The notes under the pieces: model-generated
Told to the model about the DNA's origin: nothing
What the model saw: the letters and a program-made list of their open reading frames with translations, nothing else
The model's database searches: none
In this document: positions 36,338 to 43,622 of the stretch, one piece after another
How the letters are laid out: each line of letters begins with the position of its first letter
Numbering within the stretch: position 1 is the first letter of the stretch
Made by a program: the position numbers and the translations under genes
Assembly (NCBI RefSeq): GCF_004005995.1
Contig: NZ_CP034767.1
Location: 124,001 to 188,000, forward strand
Direction of reading: 5' to 3'
Length of the DNA: 64,000 nucleotides
Source of the DNA: Devosia sp. 1566
Lineage (GTDB): Bacteria > Pseudomonadota > Alphaproteobacteria > Rhizobiales > Devosiaceae

Positions 36338-36784
36338 TCAGTCCTCGATAAAGACGCGTTCGTTGACTCTGTACTCAGAGTGCTTCCGGTTGCGGACAAC
36401 CACAAGCGAGCCACCGGTCCGGGGCAAGATCTTGATCCGAACGCCAGAGTACTCCTTGATCATGGCAATGAGGCCCATGATGCCAAGACGATCCCGTCCA
36501 TCCTCGCCCAAGAGCCATTCGGCAAAGATATTAGCGAAAACTACGTATGAGATTGGATAGTTGGTGGTCTTGTAATCGGCGTATTGGTCCTCAAAGTCAT
36601 TGAGGCTCGAATCGCTGATCCCCGTTGGGTCAAACATGTCGCGGCTAAGGTGCCCGTGTTGAATGACCAGCTCGAAGATCTTCGATGTCTCGCGGCAAAG
36701 CGCCAAGCTAAGATCCTCTTCGTCGGGTTCACGGTCGTCACGAAGATCTTGAAGCAGGAAGCCAATCAGTTCGATTTTGTTCAT
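36338..36784 (-). CDS. Hypothetical protein
   Basis: A 148 aa soluble protein of unknown function. ATG 36784 is preceded by AAAGGAG at good distance, a strong initiation site that supports a real gene. The N-terminal third is acidic and helical (DDREPDEEDLSLAL); the C-terminal third is a basic beta-rich stretch (RIKILPRTGGSLVVVRNRKHSEYRVNERVF). No family recognised. It is the last gene before tRNA-Ser, at the border between accessory and backbone DNA, which makes a mobile-element origin plausible. Confidence 0.65.
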   Translation of the reverse strand: MNKIELIGFLLQDLRDDREPDEEDLSLALCRETSKIFELVIQHGHLSRDMFDPTGISDSSLNDFEDQYADYKTTNYPISYVVFANIFAEWLLGEDGRDRLGIMGLIAMIKEYSGVRIKILPRTGGSLVVVRNRKHSEYRVNERVFIED

Positions 36785-37110
36785 CAGTAATCTCCTTTGA
36801 TGCACATGCACTTTACCGACGCGATGCGCAGGTCAGGCTCAGAGCAATTGGCATTTGGGGAAAGCTGAAGGGCTGAGGCGCTTGGCATAAGGCGAAGCTA
36901 CGTGTTGTAGAACTGCTCGGACGCTTGGTGCTGCCTACGACAGGCTGCACACCTTGCAGTTTCAGTGGCAAAATCGGCTTGGGAGCGGACAGGGTGGGCG
37001 AACCCCGCACTCGGTGCAGCAACAGTTACCTGAAAATGTGGGGTGCATTGGCGCTAACGCGCTAAACGAAACCAAAAGATGTAGGGAAACAACGCTTTGG
37101 AAAGAAGTTG
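36785..37110. other. 326-base spacer between hypothetical gene and tRNA-Ser
   Basis: No gene supported. It lies directly 3' of the tRNA gene, where integrated elements usually begin, but no duplicate of the tRNA 3' end was seen within the window. Confidence 0.4.
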
Positions 37111-37200
37111 TGGCGGAGAGAGAGGGATTCGAACCCTCGAGACGGTTCCCCGCCTACACACTTTCCAGGCGTGCGCCTTCGACCACTCGGCCATCTCTCC
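37111..37200 (-). tRNA. tRNA-Ser (GGA)
   Basis: On the minus strand the acceptor arm GGAGAGA pairs with TCTCTCC, followed by G and an encoded CCA. The D arm (GGCCGAGTGG), the anticodon loop CTGGAAA (anticodon GGA), a long variable arm and the T arm (GGGTTCGAATCCC) are all present. The 90-base length with extended variable arm is right for tRNA-Ser. It marks the start of the conserved backbone half of the window. Confidence 0.96.
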
Positions 37201-37445
37201 GCATCGCCTGTACCCTTGGTGTTGCGCAAGGGAGACCGGTCTGGAAAGCCCGGTGCGAGCGAGGCGCAATATACCCATCGGCTCTGCCGACGCAAGGGAT
37301 CACAGTACGGTAAACTCAATTGTTTTATGGCTCCAGCATCCCCATCTTGTGATGACTAGCGCTAGCGTGTCACAAGGAGCGGTGTGCGATGGCAAGCGCT
37401 CGTCCTAAGCGCTAATCGAGCTACCGCAACGCCATAGAGGTTCCA

Positions 37446-37769
37446 ATGCGGCTTTTTCTTCGGATCATGGGCACCTGGTTGATCGGCTTGGCCCTGGTCC
37501 TGTTGGTGGTCGATGGAACTAGGTCGTTGGCAGCCAACGCACTGCAATTCACCAGCCTCGCCCAGGCCTGGAGCGGTTGGCACCTGCCAAGTCTCGTGGC
37601 TGTCCAAGAATTCTTCGCCAGCCGTTTTTTTGCCGATCTGCTCGGCACCGCCTTGGCAGTCCTGCTGACCTACCCCGCTTTCGCGGTGATTGGCGTGCCA
37701 GGCATTATTCTGGCGGTGATGGGCCGCACGCCCAGAACAGAGCGCTTTGTCCGTCAGAGTCAAATTTGA
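37446..37769 (+). CDS. Small two-to-three-span membrane protein
   Basis: A 107 aa protein with hydrophobic segments at residues 5-25 ([20 protein letters not shown]) and 63-92 ([28 protein letters not shown]), and a short polar tail. Nothing identifies its function; similar small membrane proteins are common beside msrA-type genes in this order. It ends 29 bases before msrA on the same strand, so they may be co-transcribed. Confidence 0.65.
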   Translation: MRLFLRIMGTWLIGLALVLLVVDGTRSLAANALQFTSLAQAWSGWHLPSLVAVQEFFASRFFADLLGTALAVLLTYPAFAVIGVPGIILAVMGRTPRTERFVRQSQI

Positions 37770-37798
37770 CGCCTCTTCAAAGCACAAAAGGAAAACCG

Positions 37799-38455
37799 AT
37801 GTTCTTTAAGACCAAGCCCACCAGCCTGCCCACTGCTGCCGACGCCCTGCCTGGCCGCGAGCAGCCCCTCGTGACCTCTGAAAATCATTATGTCAGCGGC
37901 GAAAAGCTCGCAGGTCCTCACCCTGCCGGCGCCCAGACCATTTATCTGGGGCTTGGATGCTTCTGGGGCGCCGAGCGCTTGTTCTGGCAACTCCCGGGCG
38001 TCATCGTGACGGCGGCGGGGTATCAGGGCGGGATCACCCCCAATCCCACTTATGAGGAAGTGTGTTCCGGCCGCACCGGGCATACCGAGGCGGTCAAGGT
38101 GGTGTTCGACTCCGCCCGGATCAGCCTCGAGCAGCTGCTCAAGACGTTCTGGGAGGAGCATGATCCCACCCAGGGCATGCGGCAGGGCAATGATGTGGGG
38201 ACCCAGTATCGCTCCGCCATTTATACCACGACGCCCGAGCAGGCGGAGATCGTGCGCGCCAGCCGCGATGCTTATGCAGCGCAGCTCAAGGCACGTGGCT
38301 TTGGCCCGATCACGACGGAGATCGCCCCGGCGGGGCCGTTCTTTTATGCCGAGCCTTATCACCAGCAGTATCTGGCCAAGAACCCGAACGGCTATTGCGG
38401 GCTGCAGGGGACCGGGGTCGCCTGCGCCATCGGCACCGGGGTGGCGGCCGAATAG
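37799..38455 (+). CDS. msrA: Peptide-methionine (S)-S-oxide reductase
   Basis: A 218 aa MsrA. The catalytic motif is GCFWGAE with Cys at residue 54, and the recycling cysteines lie near the C-terminus ([13 protein letters not shown]). [27 protein letters not shown] and YRSAIY are typical. It repairs methionine-S-sulfoxide in proteins using thioredoxin. ATG 37799 is preceded by AAAGGAAAACCG. The ~45-residue N-terminal lead is a normal feature of this long MsrA type. It converges with a peroxiredoxin gene, another oxidative-stress function. Confidence 0.95.
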   Translation: MFFKTKPTSLPTAADALPGREQPLVTSENHYVSGEKLAGPHPAGAQTIYLGLGCFWGAERLFWQLPGVIVTAAGYQGGITPNPTYEEVCSGRTGHTEAVKVVFDSARISLEQLLKTFWEEHDPTQGMRQGNDVGTQYRSAIYTTTPEQAEIVRASRDAYAAQLKARGFGPITTEIAPAGPFFYAEPYHQQYLAKNPNGYCGLQGTGVACAIGTGVAAE

Positions 38456-38477
38456 GCGGCCCGCACGCACCACAAAG

Positions 38478-38501
38478 AAAAGGGCGGCATTGCTGCCGCC
38501 C
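38478..38501 (-). terminator. Intrinsic terminator of the peroxiredoxin gene
   Basis: A perfect 8-base GC stem (38482-38489 with 38494-38501) with a 4-base loop. On the minus strand it is followed by TTTTCTTT, as expected for termination of the gene ending at 38532. It may also slow msrA transcripts from the other side. Confidence 0.8.
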
Positions 38502-38531
38502 GAGTGGTCAGGGAGAAGACAGTCGCGCCAC

Positions 38532-39167
38532 TTAGGCGCGGGGTTGAGGAACAATCCGCAGATAGGGCTTGAGTTCCGTCCAGCCCTCGGGAAACTTCGT
38601 CTTGGCCTGTTCATTGGACACGGCCGGCACGATGATCACGTCATCCCCGTTCTGCCAGTTGACCGGGGTTGCCACCTGGTGCTTGGCCGTCAGCTGCAGC
38701 GAATCGATCACCCTAAGCACTTCATCAAAGTTCCGGCCGGTGGAGGCGGGATATTCGATCTTGAGCTTGACCTTCTTGTCGGGCCCGATGACGAACACCG
38801 ACCGCACGGTCAGCGTATTGTCGGCATTGGGATGGATCATGTCGTATTGGCGCGCCACGGTGCCATCGGTATCGGCCAGGAGCGGGAAGTTGAGGGCGGA
38901 GCCCTGCGTTTCCTCGATATCGGCGGCCCAGCCGGCATGGTCCTCGAGCTTGTCGACCGAAAGACCCAGCACCTTGACGCCGCGCTTTTCAAACTCGGGC
39001 TTGAGCTTGGCGGTATAGCCCAGTTCGGTCGTGCAGACAGGGGTGAAGTTCTTGGGGTGGGAGAAGAGGACCGCCCAGGAGCCATCGATGTAGTCGTGGA
39101 AATGGATGGTGCCCTCGGTGCTTTCGAGGGTGAAATCGGGGGCGGTATCGCCGATCAGAATGGCCAT
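38532..39167 (-). CDS. 1-Cys peroxiredoxin (Prx6 type)
   Basis: A 211 aa peroxiredoxin: FSHPKNFTPVCTTELGY holds the peroxidatic cysteine, and the long C-terminal extension (VNWQNGDDVIIVPAVSNEQAK and FPEGWTELKPYLRIV) is diagnostic of the Prx6 group. It reduces hydrogen and organic peroxides in the cytoplasm. It is transcribed toward msrA with an intrinsic terminator between them. No OxyR-like site was examined in detail. Confidence 0.94.
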   Translation of the reverse strand: MAILIGDTAPDFTLESTEGTIHFHDYIDGSWAVLFSHPKNFTPVCTTELGYTAKLKPEFEKRGVKVLGLSVDKLEDHAGWAADIEETQGSALNFPLLADTDGTVARQYDMIHPNADNTLTVRSVFVIGPDKKVKLKIEYPASTGRNFDEVLRVIDSLQLTAKHQVATPVNWQNGDDVIIVPAVSNEQAKTKFPEGWTELKPYLRIVPQPRA

Positions 39168-39290
39168 GGTGCAATCCTTGGGCTCGTTCGCGTTTGCTTG
39201 TCTGGAACAATATCGTACTCCGCCGCGCCGTTTGAAGCCGGGCGGGGCGGAATGATTTTGTGCGCGGAGCGCTCGGCGCGCGAGCCCATG

Positions 39291-39818
39291 CTATTGCGCG
39301 GCCGCTGCGGGGGCAGGGGCGGCCGCGGCGGCGGGCGGGGCGTTGAGCCAGGTGACGTTCTCGCCGCGCAGCGGCACGACCGAGAGGCTCATCTTGCCCG
39401 AGCCCTGCTGGATCTGGCGGGCATGGCCGAGATAGACCAGCGCATCATTGGTCGCGTCGTAAATGCGGGTGACGCGCAGCGACTTCCAGATCAGTGAGCG
39501 ATTTTCCCGAAAGATTTCCTCGCCGCCGGGGCGGGTGGAAATATCGCCCACGGTGATCGGGCCGACGGCCGAGCAATCCAGCGCCGAATAGGAAGGGTCC
39601 TCGAACCAGTTGCCCTGCGAGATGCGATCGATAAAGCCGCGATTGAAATAGGCGAGGTGGCAGACGACCCCCGCCACTTCCGGATCGGGCACGGCATCGA
39701 TGGCAATGTCATTGCCGGTCCAGTCGACGCCCACGCTCCCCACTTCGCGGGAATCGCCGCAGGCGGCGAGCGCCAGCACCGGCAGAACAAGGGCGGCAAG
39801 GCGAGCAATACGGCGCAT
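39291..39818 (-). CDS. creA: CreA family lipoprotein
   Basis: A 175 aa protein. The signal ends in a lipobox (VLALAAC) at residue 20, so it is probably anchored to a membrane facing the periplasm. The body reads as CreA: EVGSVGVDWTGNDIAIDAVPDPEVAGVVCHL, then ALDCSAVGPI and the FRENRSLIWKSLRVTRIYD segment. The Ala/Pro-rich tail is unusual. ATG 39818 is preferred to the long upstream extension, which is low-complexity. CreA's biochemical role is not established despite its name. Confidence 0.85.
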   Translation of the reverse strand: MRRIARLAALVLPVLALAACGDSREVGSVGVDWTGNDIAIDAVPDPEVAGVVCHLAYFNRGFIDRISQGNWFEDPSYSALDCSAVGPITVGDISTRPGGEEIFRENRSLIWKSLRVTRIYDATNDALVYLGHARQIQQGSGKMSLSVVPLRGENVTWLNAPPAAAAAPAPAAAAQ

Positions 39819-40298
39819 GGGGCAAAGATCTCCCGGGGGGTTAGCGGCCGGGCATAGATGGCCCGCGCCGGGGCCGGGTGCAAGGGGCGTGCAGGGGCGC
39901 CCGCTGGCCGGAGCCGCGGGTCGGCGCGATCGCAAGAGCGACGCAGGCGCCATCGCCTTGCGGCGAGGCGGGGGGAGGCGCGACGTCCTGCGGACGCGCG
40001 GGGGCGATCGCCTGCGGCGACGCGGACGCCATAGCCGCAAGGGCGGCTAGGCGGGAGCGGACCCCGAGGCGGTGGCGCCTCTTGGGATGGTTGGATACGA
40101 GACGACATCGCCTCGGGGCGGCCGGGATTTACCGATCCAGCTCGCAAAGCGCGCCCCCCAATTCGGCAGGGGGCGAACTGTCCAATGCGGCTCGGACCCA
40201 CGGCGTGCAGCGACGCACCCCGTCCCGGCTGTTCCATCCGCCATCTGGTCGCTGCAGCGCCGCTCCTGCGGGGGAATGCGCAGCACCATACACCCCCA
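39819..40298. other. GC-rich 480-base spacer with tandem hairpins
   Basis: No gene supported although several long frames stay open because of the GC content. It carries a row of five short hairpins (39930-40048), described separately, and otherwise only low-complexity GC-rich sequence. Confidence 0.55.
39930..40048. repeat. Row of five short GC hairpins at roughly 25-base spacing
   Basis: The hairpins are at 39930-39941 (4-base stem), 39953-39966, 39984-39996, 40008-40020 (5-base stems with a TGC or TTGC loop) and 40033-40048 (6-base stem). Stem sequences differ, for example CGTCC/GGACG against TCGCC/GGCGA, but pairing is kept each time. Function unknown. Confidence 0.5.
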
Positions 40299-40332
40299 AA
40301 AAGGGGGCGGGGATAACTGCCTGCCCCCTTTT
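40299..40332 (-). terminator. Intrinsic terminator of the gene ending at 40337
   Basis: A perfect 10-base stem (40299-40308 with 40323-40332) around a 14-base loop. The minus strand finishes with CCCCCTTTTT, giving the expected T-run directly after the downstream gene end. Confidence 0.8.
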
Positions 40333-40336
40333 GCGC

Positions 40337-40909
40337 CTAGAGCCGGCGAATGGCGGGAAAGCCCGGATCGAGCCGCGCCGGCGGCACGGCTTCCCCCAGC
40401 GGCTCGGCCCGCCGGGCCGCGGCAATCCCCGCCTGGTAGCCGCGGCTGAAGTGATCGCGAAAGGCCCGGTCCATGCGCAAGGCCAGTTTCTGGCGGATCG
40501 AGCGCATCTCGTCGCGCCCCTCGGGCGAAAACTGTTCGGCCGGCAACAAGCGCCGCACCGGCATCGGCAGCGGCCGCGTCAGCCACACCCGGAAGCGATC
40601 TTCTTCGCTCCAGCCGGTATGGCTGGCCTCATAGGCCGCCAAGAGCGCCAGCGCCTGCCCCAGCTGCACCGCAAGCCCGCCCCAGCTGGGCGCCGCCGGC
40701 GGCAGTTTTTCGGGCGCCCGCCGCTTGGGCCCAAAGATCTGCGCATCATGCAATACGGCCTCGGCCGCCATCCGCACCTCGTCGCCCAGGAGGGCCTCGG
40801 GCTTTTTCGCCGCCACGCTCCGCGCCTGCTCCTGCAGCGCCGTCAGGCGCAACCACAAACCCTCATGCCGCTCCGCCAGCGCCGGGGTGATCCGAAGGAT
40901 TTTTGCCAT
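40337..40909 (-). CDS. Hypothetical protein
   Basis: A 190 aa soluble, Ala/Arg/Leu-rich, mostly helical protein. No family recognised. Support for a real gene comes from the strong terminator just after its stop, the ATG at 40909 with an upstream AGGAGA, and codon use like its neighbours. An AGGAGA-containing hairpin precedes the start. The central part (WGGLAVQLGQALALLAAYEASHTGW) may form an amphipathic helix pair. It is possibly a lineage-specific conserved protein. Confidence 0.65.
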   Translation of the reverse strand: MAKILRITPALAERHEGLWLRLTALQEQARSVAAKKPEALLGDEVRMAAEAVLHDAQIFGPKRRAPEKLPPAAPSWGGLAVQLGQALALLAAYEASHTGWSEEDRFRVWLTRPLPMPVRRLLPAEQFSPEGRDEMRSIRQKLALRMDRAFRDHFSRGYQAGIAAARRAEPLGEAVPPARLDPGFPAIRRL

Positions 40910-40922
40910 TCTTTTGGGACTT

Positions 40923-40944
40923 TCTCCTGTGGGGGAACAGGAGA
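40923..40944 (-). promoter_or_regulatory. Hairpin holding the Shine-Dalgarno of the 40337-40909 gene
   Basis: TCTCCTGT (40923-40930) pairs perfectly with ACAGGAGA (40937-40944) around a 6-base loop. Reading the minus strand, the second arm contains AGGAGA about 14 bases before the ATG, so pairing could block ribosome access. Spacing is long for a Shine-Dalgarno site, so the effect is uncertain. Confidence 0.4.
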
Positions 40945-41207
40945 GGGTAGGCTGGGTGGAGGGAGCGGGGATAACAATCGGCGTAATAGTAGGCCCAGAG
41001 CAGCGTCAGGGCCTGATCGGCAAAGCTGGCATTCCCGCCAATGGGGCCGATGTCAGCTATCGACCTTTCTGCCGTCCATCTGGGCATAACAGCCCCTAAG
41101 AGCTGACGTGATTAGGTCTGCCGCTAAACGGCTTGTAGATTGGTTGCATCAAATGTGAGCTTTCCTGACCGGCCGAGAGCTTCTTGATCCTCAAGCCCGC
41201 TCAACCG
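40945..41207. other. Spacer with one ambiguous short frame
   Basis: A 74-codon minus-strand frame ending at 40863 and containing ALTLLWAYYYADCYP is open, but it overlaps the next gene's start and lacks a good initiation signal. It is left unannotated. Nothing else is visible. Confidence 0.35.
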
Positions 41208-42455
41208 TCAATTTCGCCCTTGAAGATCGTTAGCATCCAGCCACTCCTTCATCTCTCGAACAGCGTTTTGTAGGCAAACGCGGCCGAAGCCTTGGAAACC
41301 GACAGGCAGTTTGGCGATATCCCTTTCTATTCCAAGCAGCCGAGCCTGCCTGATCGCCAACTCCTCGTAGTACTTGCGTTCACTTGGAGAGAGCTCCGGG
41401 GGCTGGTCGGCCCTGCGAGATTTTCTCCTTACCCTTGCTTCCGGCGCCGCAGGTATTTCTGCTGTTGGCGTAGTTGACGCCTCTGGCTCATGCTGGTTGA
41501 CCTGTGTGTAGGCGGGGATAGCATCCGGTGGGATATTTGGCTCATTCCGAACTAAAACCGGGTGGTCACTCCCGCCCTCATGTGGAGGATTGAGCGACAC
41601 CGGAGCTTCGTTGCCATCTTCAAGGTCCTCGTCCTCCCAAAGATCGGCGCAGTCGAGCTCCACCTCCTCTTCGAAATCGGGATCACCATCCATCCTGTCG
41701 AGCAGGTCGATGGCCTTTTCGGCAATGTCACGCAGCAACTGCCTGGCCGTTTGTCTCACGCTACGTCGGCGTCCCAGGAACGCCTTTACCTGCTCACCAA
41801 GGTGAACCAGGTCGTCGCTATAAAGGAATTCGTCGTCTACGGTTTCCAGCGCAGCCCATCCTGGTTGCTCTAACTGGTCATCGGCACAAAACCAGAGTCT
41901 GATCTGGTCGCCGGTAGCGAGCATCATGTGCAGCCCACAATGGGTTTCGTTGACGACAACCCCCATGACCCGAGCGTCCACCAGGCAATTTAGGGACTGA
42001 CCAAGAAAGCGCGCATAGCGCCCTTGGAGCATGCTCTGGCGCACGCGACTAATGAGGCCGGCTTGCACAAGCAATTCTGGGGTGACGAGCCCTGCGGCGT
42101 CCCGGATACTCTGATCGACCGCGTTACCTGAAACATTGAGCAGCCACACAATCTGGTCAGCGCTATGCCCCTGGGCGACGAGGCTGAGTATCTCGGCATC
42201 TTTCTTTGTCAAAGATTCCAAAACTTCAGTCAGTTCATCGACGACCTCGTCGAATTCCTCATCCTCATCCTCTCCGTCGGAAGCGTCTTCGGAAGATGGG
42301 GCCCCATCCCAAACAAAGTCCGCAGCAACCGGGGCATCCGTGCCTTCCTCTAGGAGGTCATGGTAGAAGGGCGTGGGATCTTCCCAGAGAACGGGCGCAT
42401 AGAAAATTGCACCTTGTGCTTGAGCGTCGTCATCGTTGTGGACATCGAGCGGCAT
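41208..42455 (-). CDS. Large acidic protein with LuxR-like helix-turn-helix
   Basis: A 415 aa protein, unknown as a whole. The N-terminal ~85 residues are strongly acidic (SSEDASDGEDEDEEFDE). Residues ~90-140 (LTKKDAEILSLVAQGHSADQIVWLLNVSGNAVDQSIRDA) resemble the LuxR/GerE DNA-binding motif. A second acidic block (DPDFEEEVELDCADLWEDEDLED) is followed by a Pro/Thr-rich linker and a basic C-terminal domain (RVRRKSRRADQPPELSPSERKYYEELAIRQARLL). ATG 42455 follows AAGGAGGG, a very strong ribosome binding site. It is divergent from a PAS-LuxR regulator, which also carries a GerE motif. Confidence 0.7.
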   Translation of the reverse strand: MPLDVHNDDDAQAQGAIFYAPVLWEDPTPFYHDLLEEGTDAPVAADFVWDGAPSSEDASDGEDEDEEFDEVVDELTEVLESLTKKDAEILSLVAQGHSADQIVWLLNVSGNAVDQSIRDAAGLVTPELLVQAGLISRVRQSMLQGRYARFLGQSLNCLVDARVMGVVVNETHCGLHMMLATGDQIRLWFCADDQLEQPGWAALETVDDEFLYSDDLVHLGEQVKAFLGRRRSVRQTARQLLRDIAEKAIDLLDRMDGDPDFEEEVELDCADLWEDEDLEDGNEAPVSLNPPHEGGSDHPVLVRNEPNIPPDAIPAYTQVNQHEPEASTTPTAEIPAAPEARVRRKSRRADQPPELSPSERKYYEELAIRQARLLGIERDIAKLPVGFQGFGRVCLQNAVREMKEWLDANDLQGRN

Positions 42456-42670
42456 TGAAAAACCCTCCTTCAGCCCTACCAATGTGAGCTAAAGCTAAGG
42501 AGTTTGCCTATGGAGGGGACTGACGGAGCAATCACGGCAACAGGGTTGTTTTGGCCCCACGTATTGCCGGAAATACCGTGCTCCTGCGTAATTTACCGCG
42601 ATAACAACTAACAATAGTCTTAGTCCTTAAGATTTGCTTAGATGAGGCTTGTTGTTGTTGAGGGCCAGCA

Positions 42671-43267
42671 ATGCTGGACGAGTTGTGGAATGCCGAACGC
42701 CTAGGCTTTCGCACTATTGCCGACGACGCGCCTACCGCAATGTGGCTGACATTGCCGACGGGCTATTGTTTCTACCTCAATCGCTCCTGGGTGGAATTTA
42801 CCGGCCAGACCGAGAACCAGGGGCACGGATCCGGATGGGCTCAGGCACTTCATCCGGATGACCGAGTCATGGCCTACAACGCCTACTTCCGGGCCTGCGT
42901 TACCGCTTCGCCCTATCAAGTGAGCTGCCGCCTGCAGCAAGCCAACGGTGGCTACCAACAGGTCACGGCTGCTGCGTTGCCCCATCTTGATCAAAGCGGA
43001 AATCTCGATATCTACGTGGGTGCAATTTCGCTTGCTGTTGACCAACGTTTTTCCAAACCAGGGTCGGCTGCCCTGTTGTCCCCTAGGGAAAAAGAGCTCC
43101 TGCGCCTCTCAGCCCTTGGTAAGACCGCCGGCGAGGTGGCAGCCCTGATGGGTATCGCGGAGCGAACGGCACACTCCTACATGGGCAACATTATGCGCAA
43201 GCTGAGTGCCAACAACCGGGTGCACGCCGTTGTGGAGGCTATAAGGCTGGGCGAGATCGAGATCTAA
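42671..43267 (+). CDS. PAS domain LuxR-type regulator
   Basis: A 198 aa protein with an N-terminal PAS fold (WLTLPTGYCFYLNRSWVEFTGQTENQ...GWAQALHPDD is the PAS/PAC signature) and a C-terminal GerE helix-turn-helix (LSPREKELLRLSALGKTAGEVAALMGIAERTAHSYMGNIMRKL). There is no receiver or kinase domain, so the PAS domain itself probably senses a ligand, redox state or partner. It is divergent from the large acidic protein with 215 bases between them; a shared regulatory region is likely. Its 3' end overlaps the DUF2283 gene on the other strand. Confidence 0.88.
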   Translation: MLDELWNAERLGFRTIADDAPTAMWLTLPTGYCFYLNRSWVEFTGQTENQGHGSGWAQALHPDDRVMAYNAYFRACVTASPYQVSCRLQQANGGYQQVTAAALPHLDQSGNLDIYVGAISLAVDQRFSKPGSAALLSPREKELLRLSALGKTAGEVAALMGIAERTAHSYMGNIMRKLSANNRVHAVVEAIRLGEIEI

Positions 43268-43442
43268 GCTCTGCCGGCAGGTGGGCGCGGGCGTCGAGCA
43301 CTTCCATGCCGACAATGCGGCCCTGCGCGTCATAATCGAGCACGATCCCCGCGCTGGACTCTTCGCTTTCCTGCACCCCTTCGGGCGAAAATCGGATGTA
43401 AGCAGCATTGGCTTCGGGGTCGTAGGTCACTTGCGGTGTCAT
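43239..43442 (-). CDS. DUF2283 small protein
   Basis: A 67 aa protein with the DUF2283 pattern: VTYDPEANAAYIRFSPEG, then GIVLDYDAQGRIVGMEVLDA. Members are small beta-sheet proteins of unknown role, sometimes near toxin-antitoxin genes, though no partner toxin is visible here. Its C-terminus overlaps the PAS-LuxR stop by 29 bases tail to tail. The 180 bases to lepA hold no gene but a GC-rich hairpin near 43594-43621. Confidence 0.82.
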   Translation of the reverse strand: MTPQVTYDPEANAAYIRFSPEGVQESEESSAGIVLDYDAQGRIVGMEVLDARAHLPAELRSRSRPAL

Positions 43443-43622
43443 TGCGGCCTCGCGCGGCGATCCAGAAACGCCGATATTACCCGAATATCGTGCCTGAAGA
43501 AGGCTGTAAGAGGAGCGCCGACTGCGTCATCGTACCGGGTGCCCGCTGCCTTTGGCAGCGACCCGGCGACTAACCTGCCGTCGCGCCACTGGCGCGCCGG
43601 CTTCGCGTAAGGCGCGAACCGG

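Noticed and set aside
4444..37200. A complete integrated island between the recombinase and tRNA-Ser
   Set aside because: The recombinase is 32 kb from the tRNA, and no duplicate of the tRNA end was found, so the island limits cannot be claimed.
38052..39497. A 481-codon plus-strand frame across msrA and the peroxiredoxin gene
   Set aside because: It crosses two well-supported genes and an intrinsic terminator; a shadow frame.
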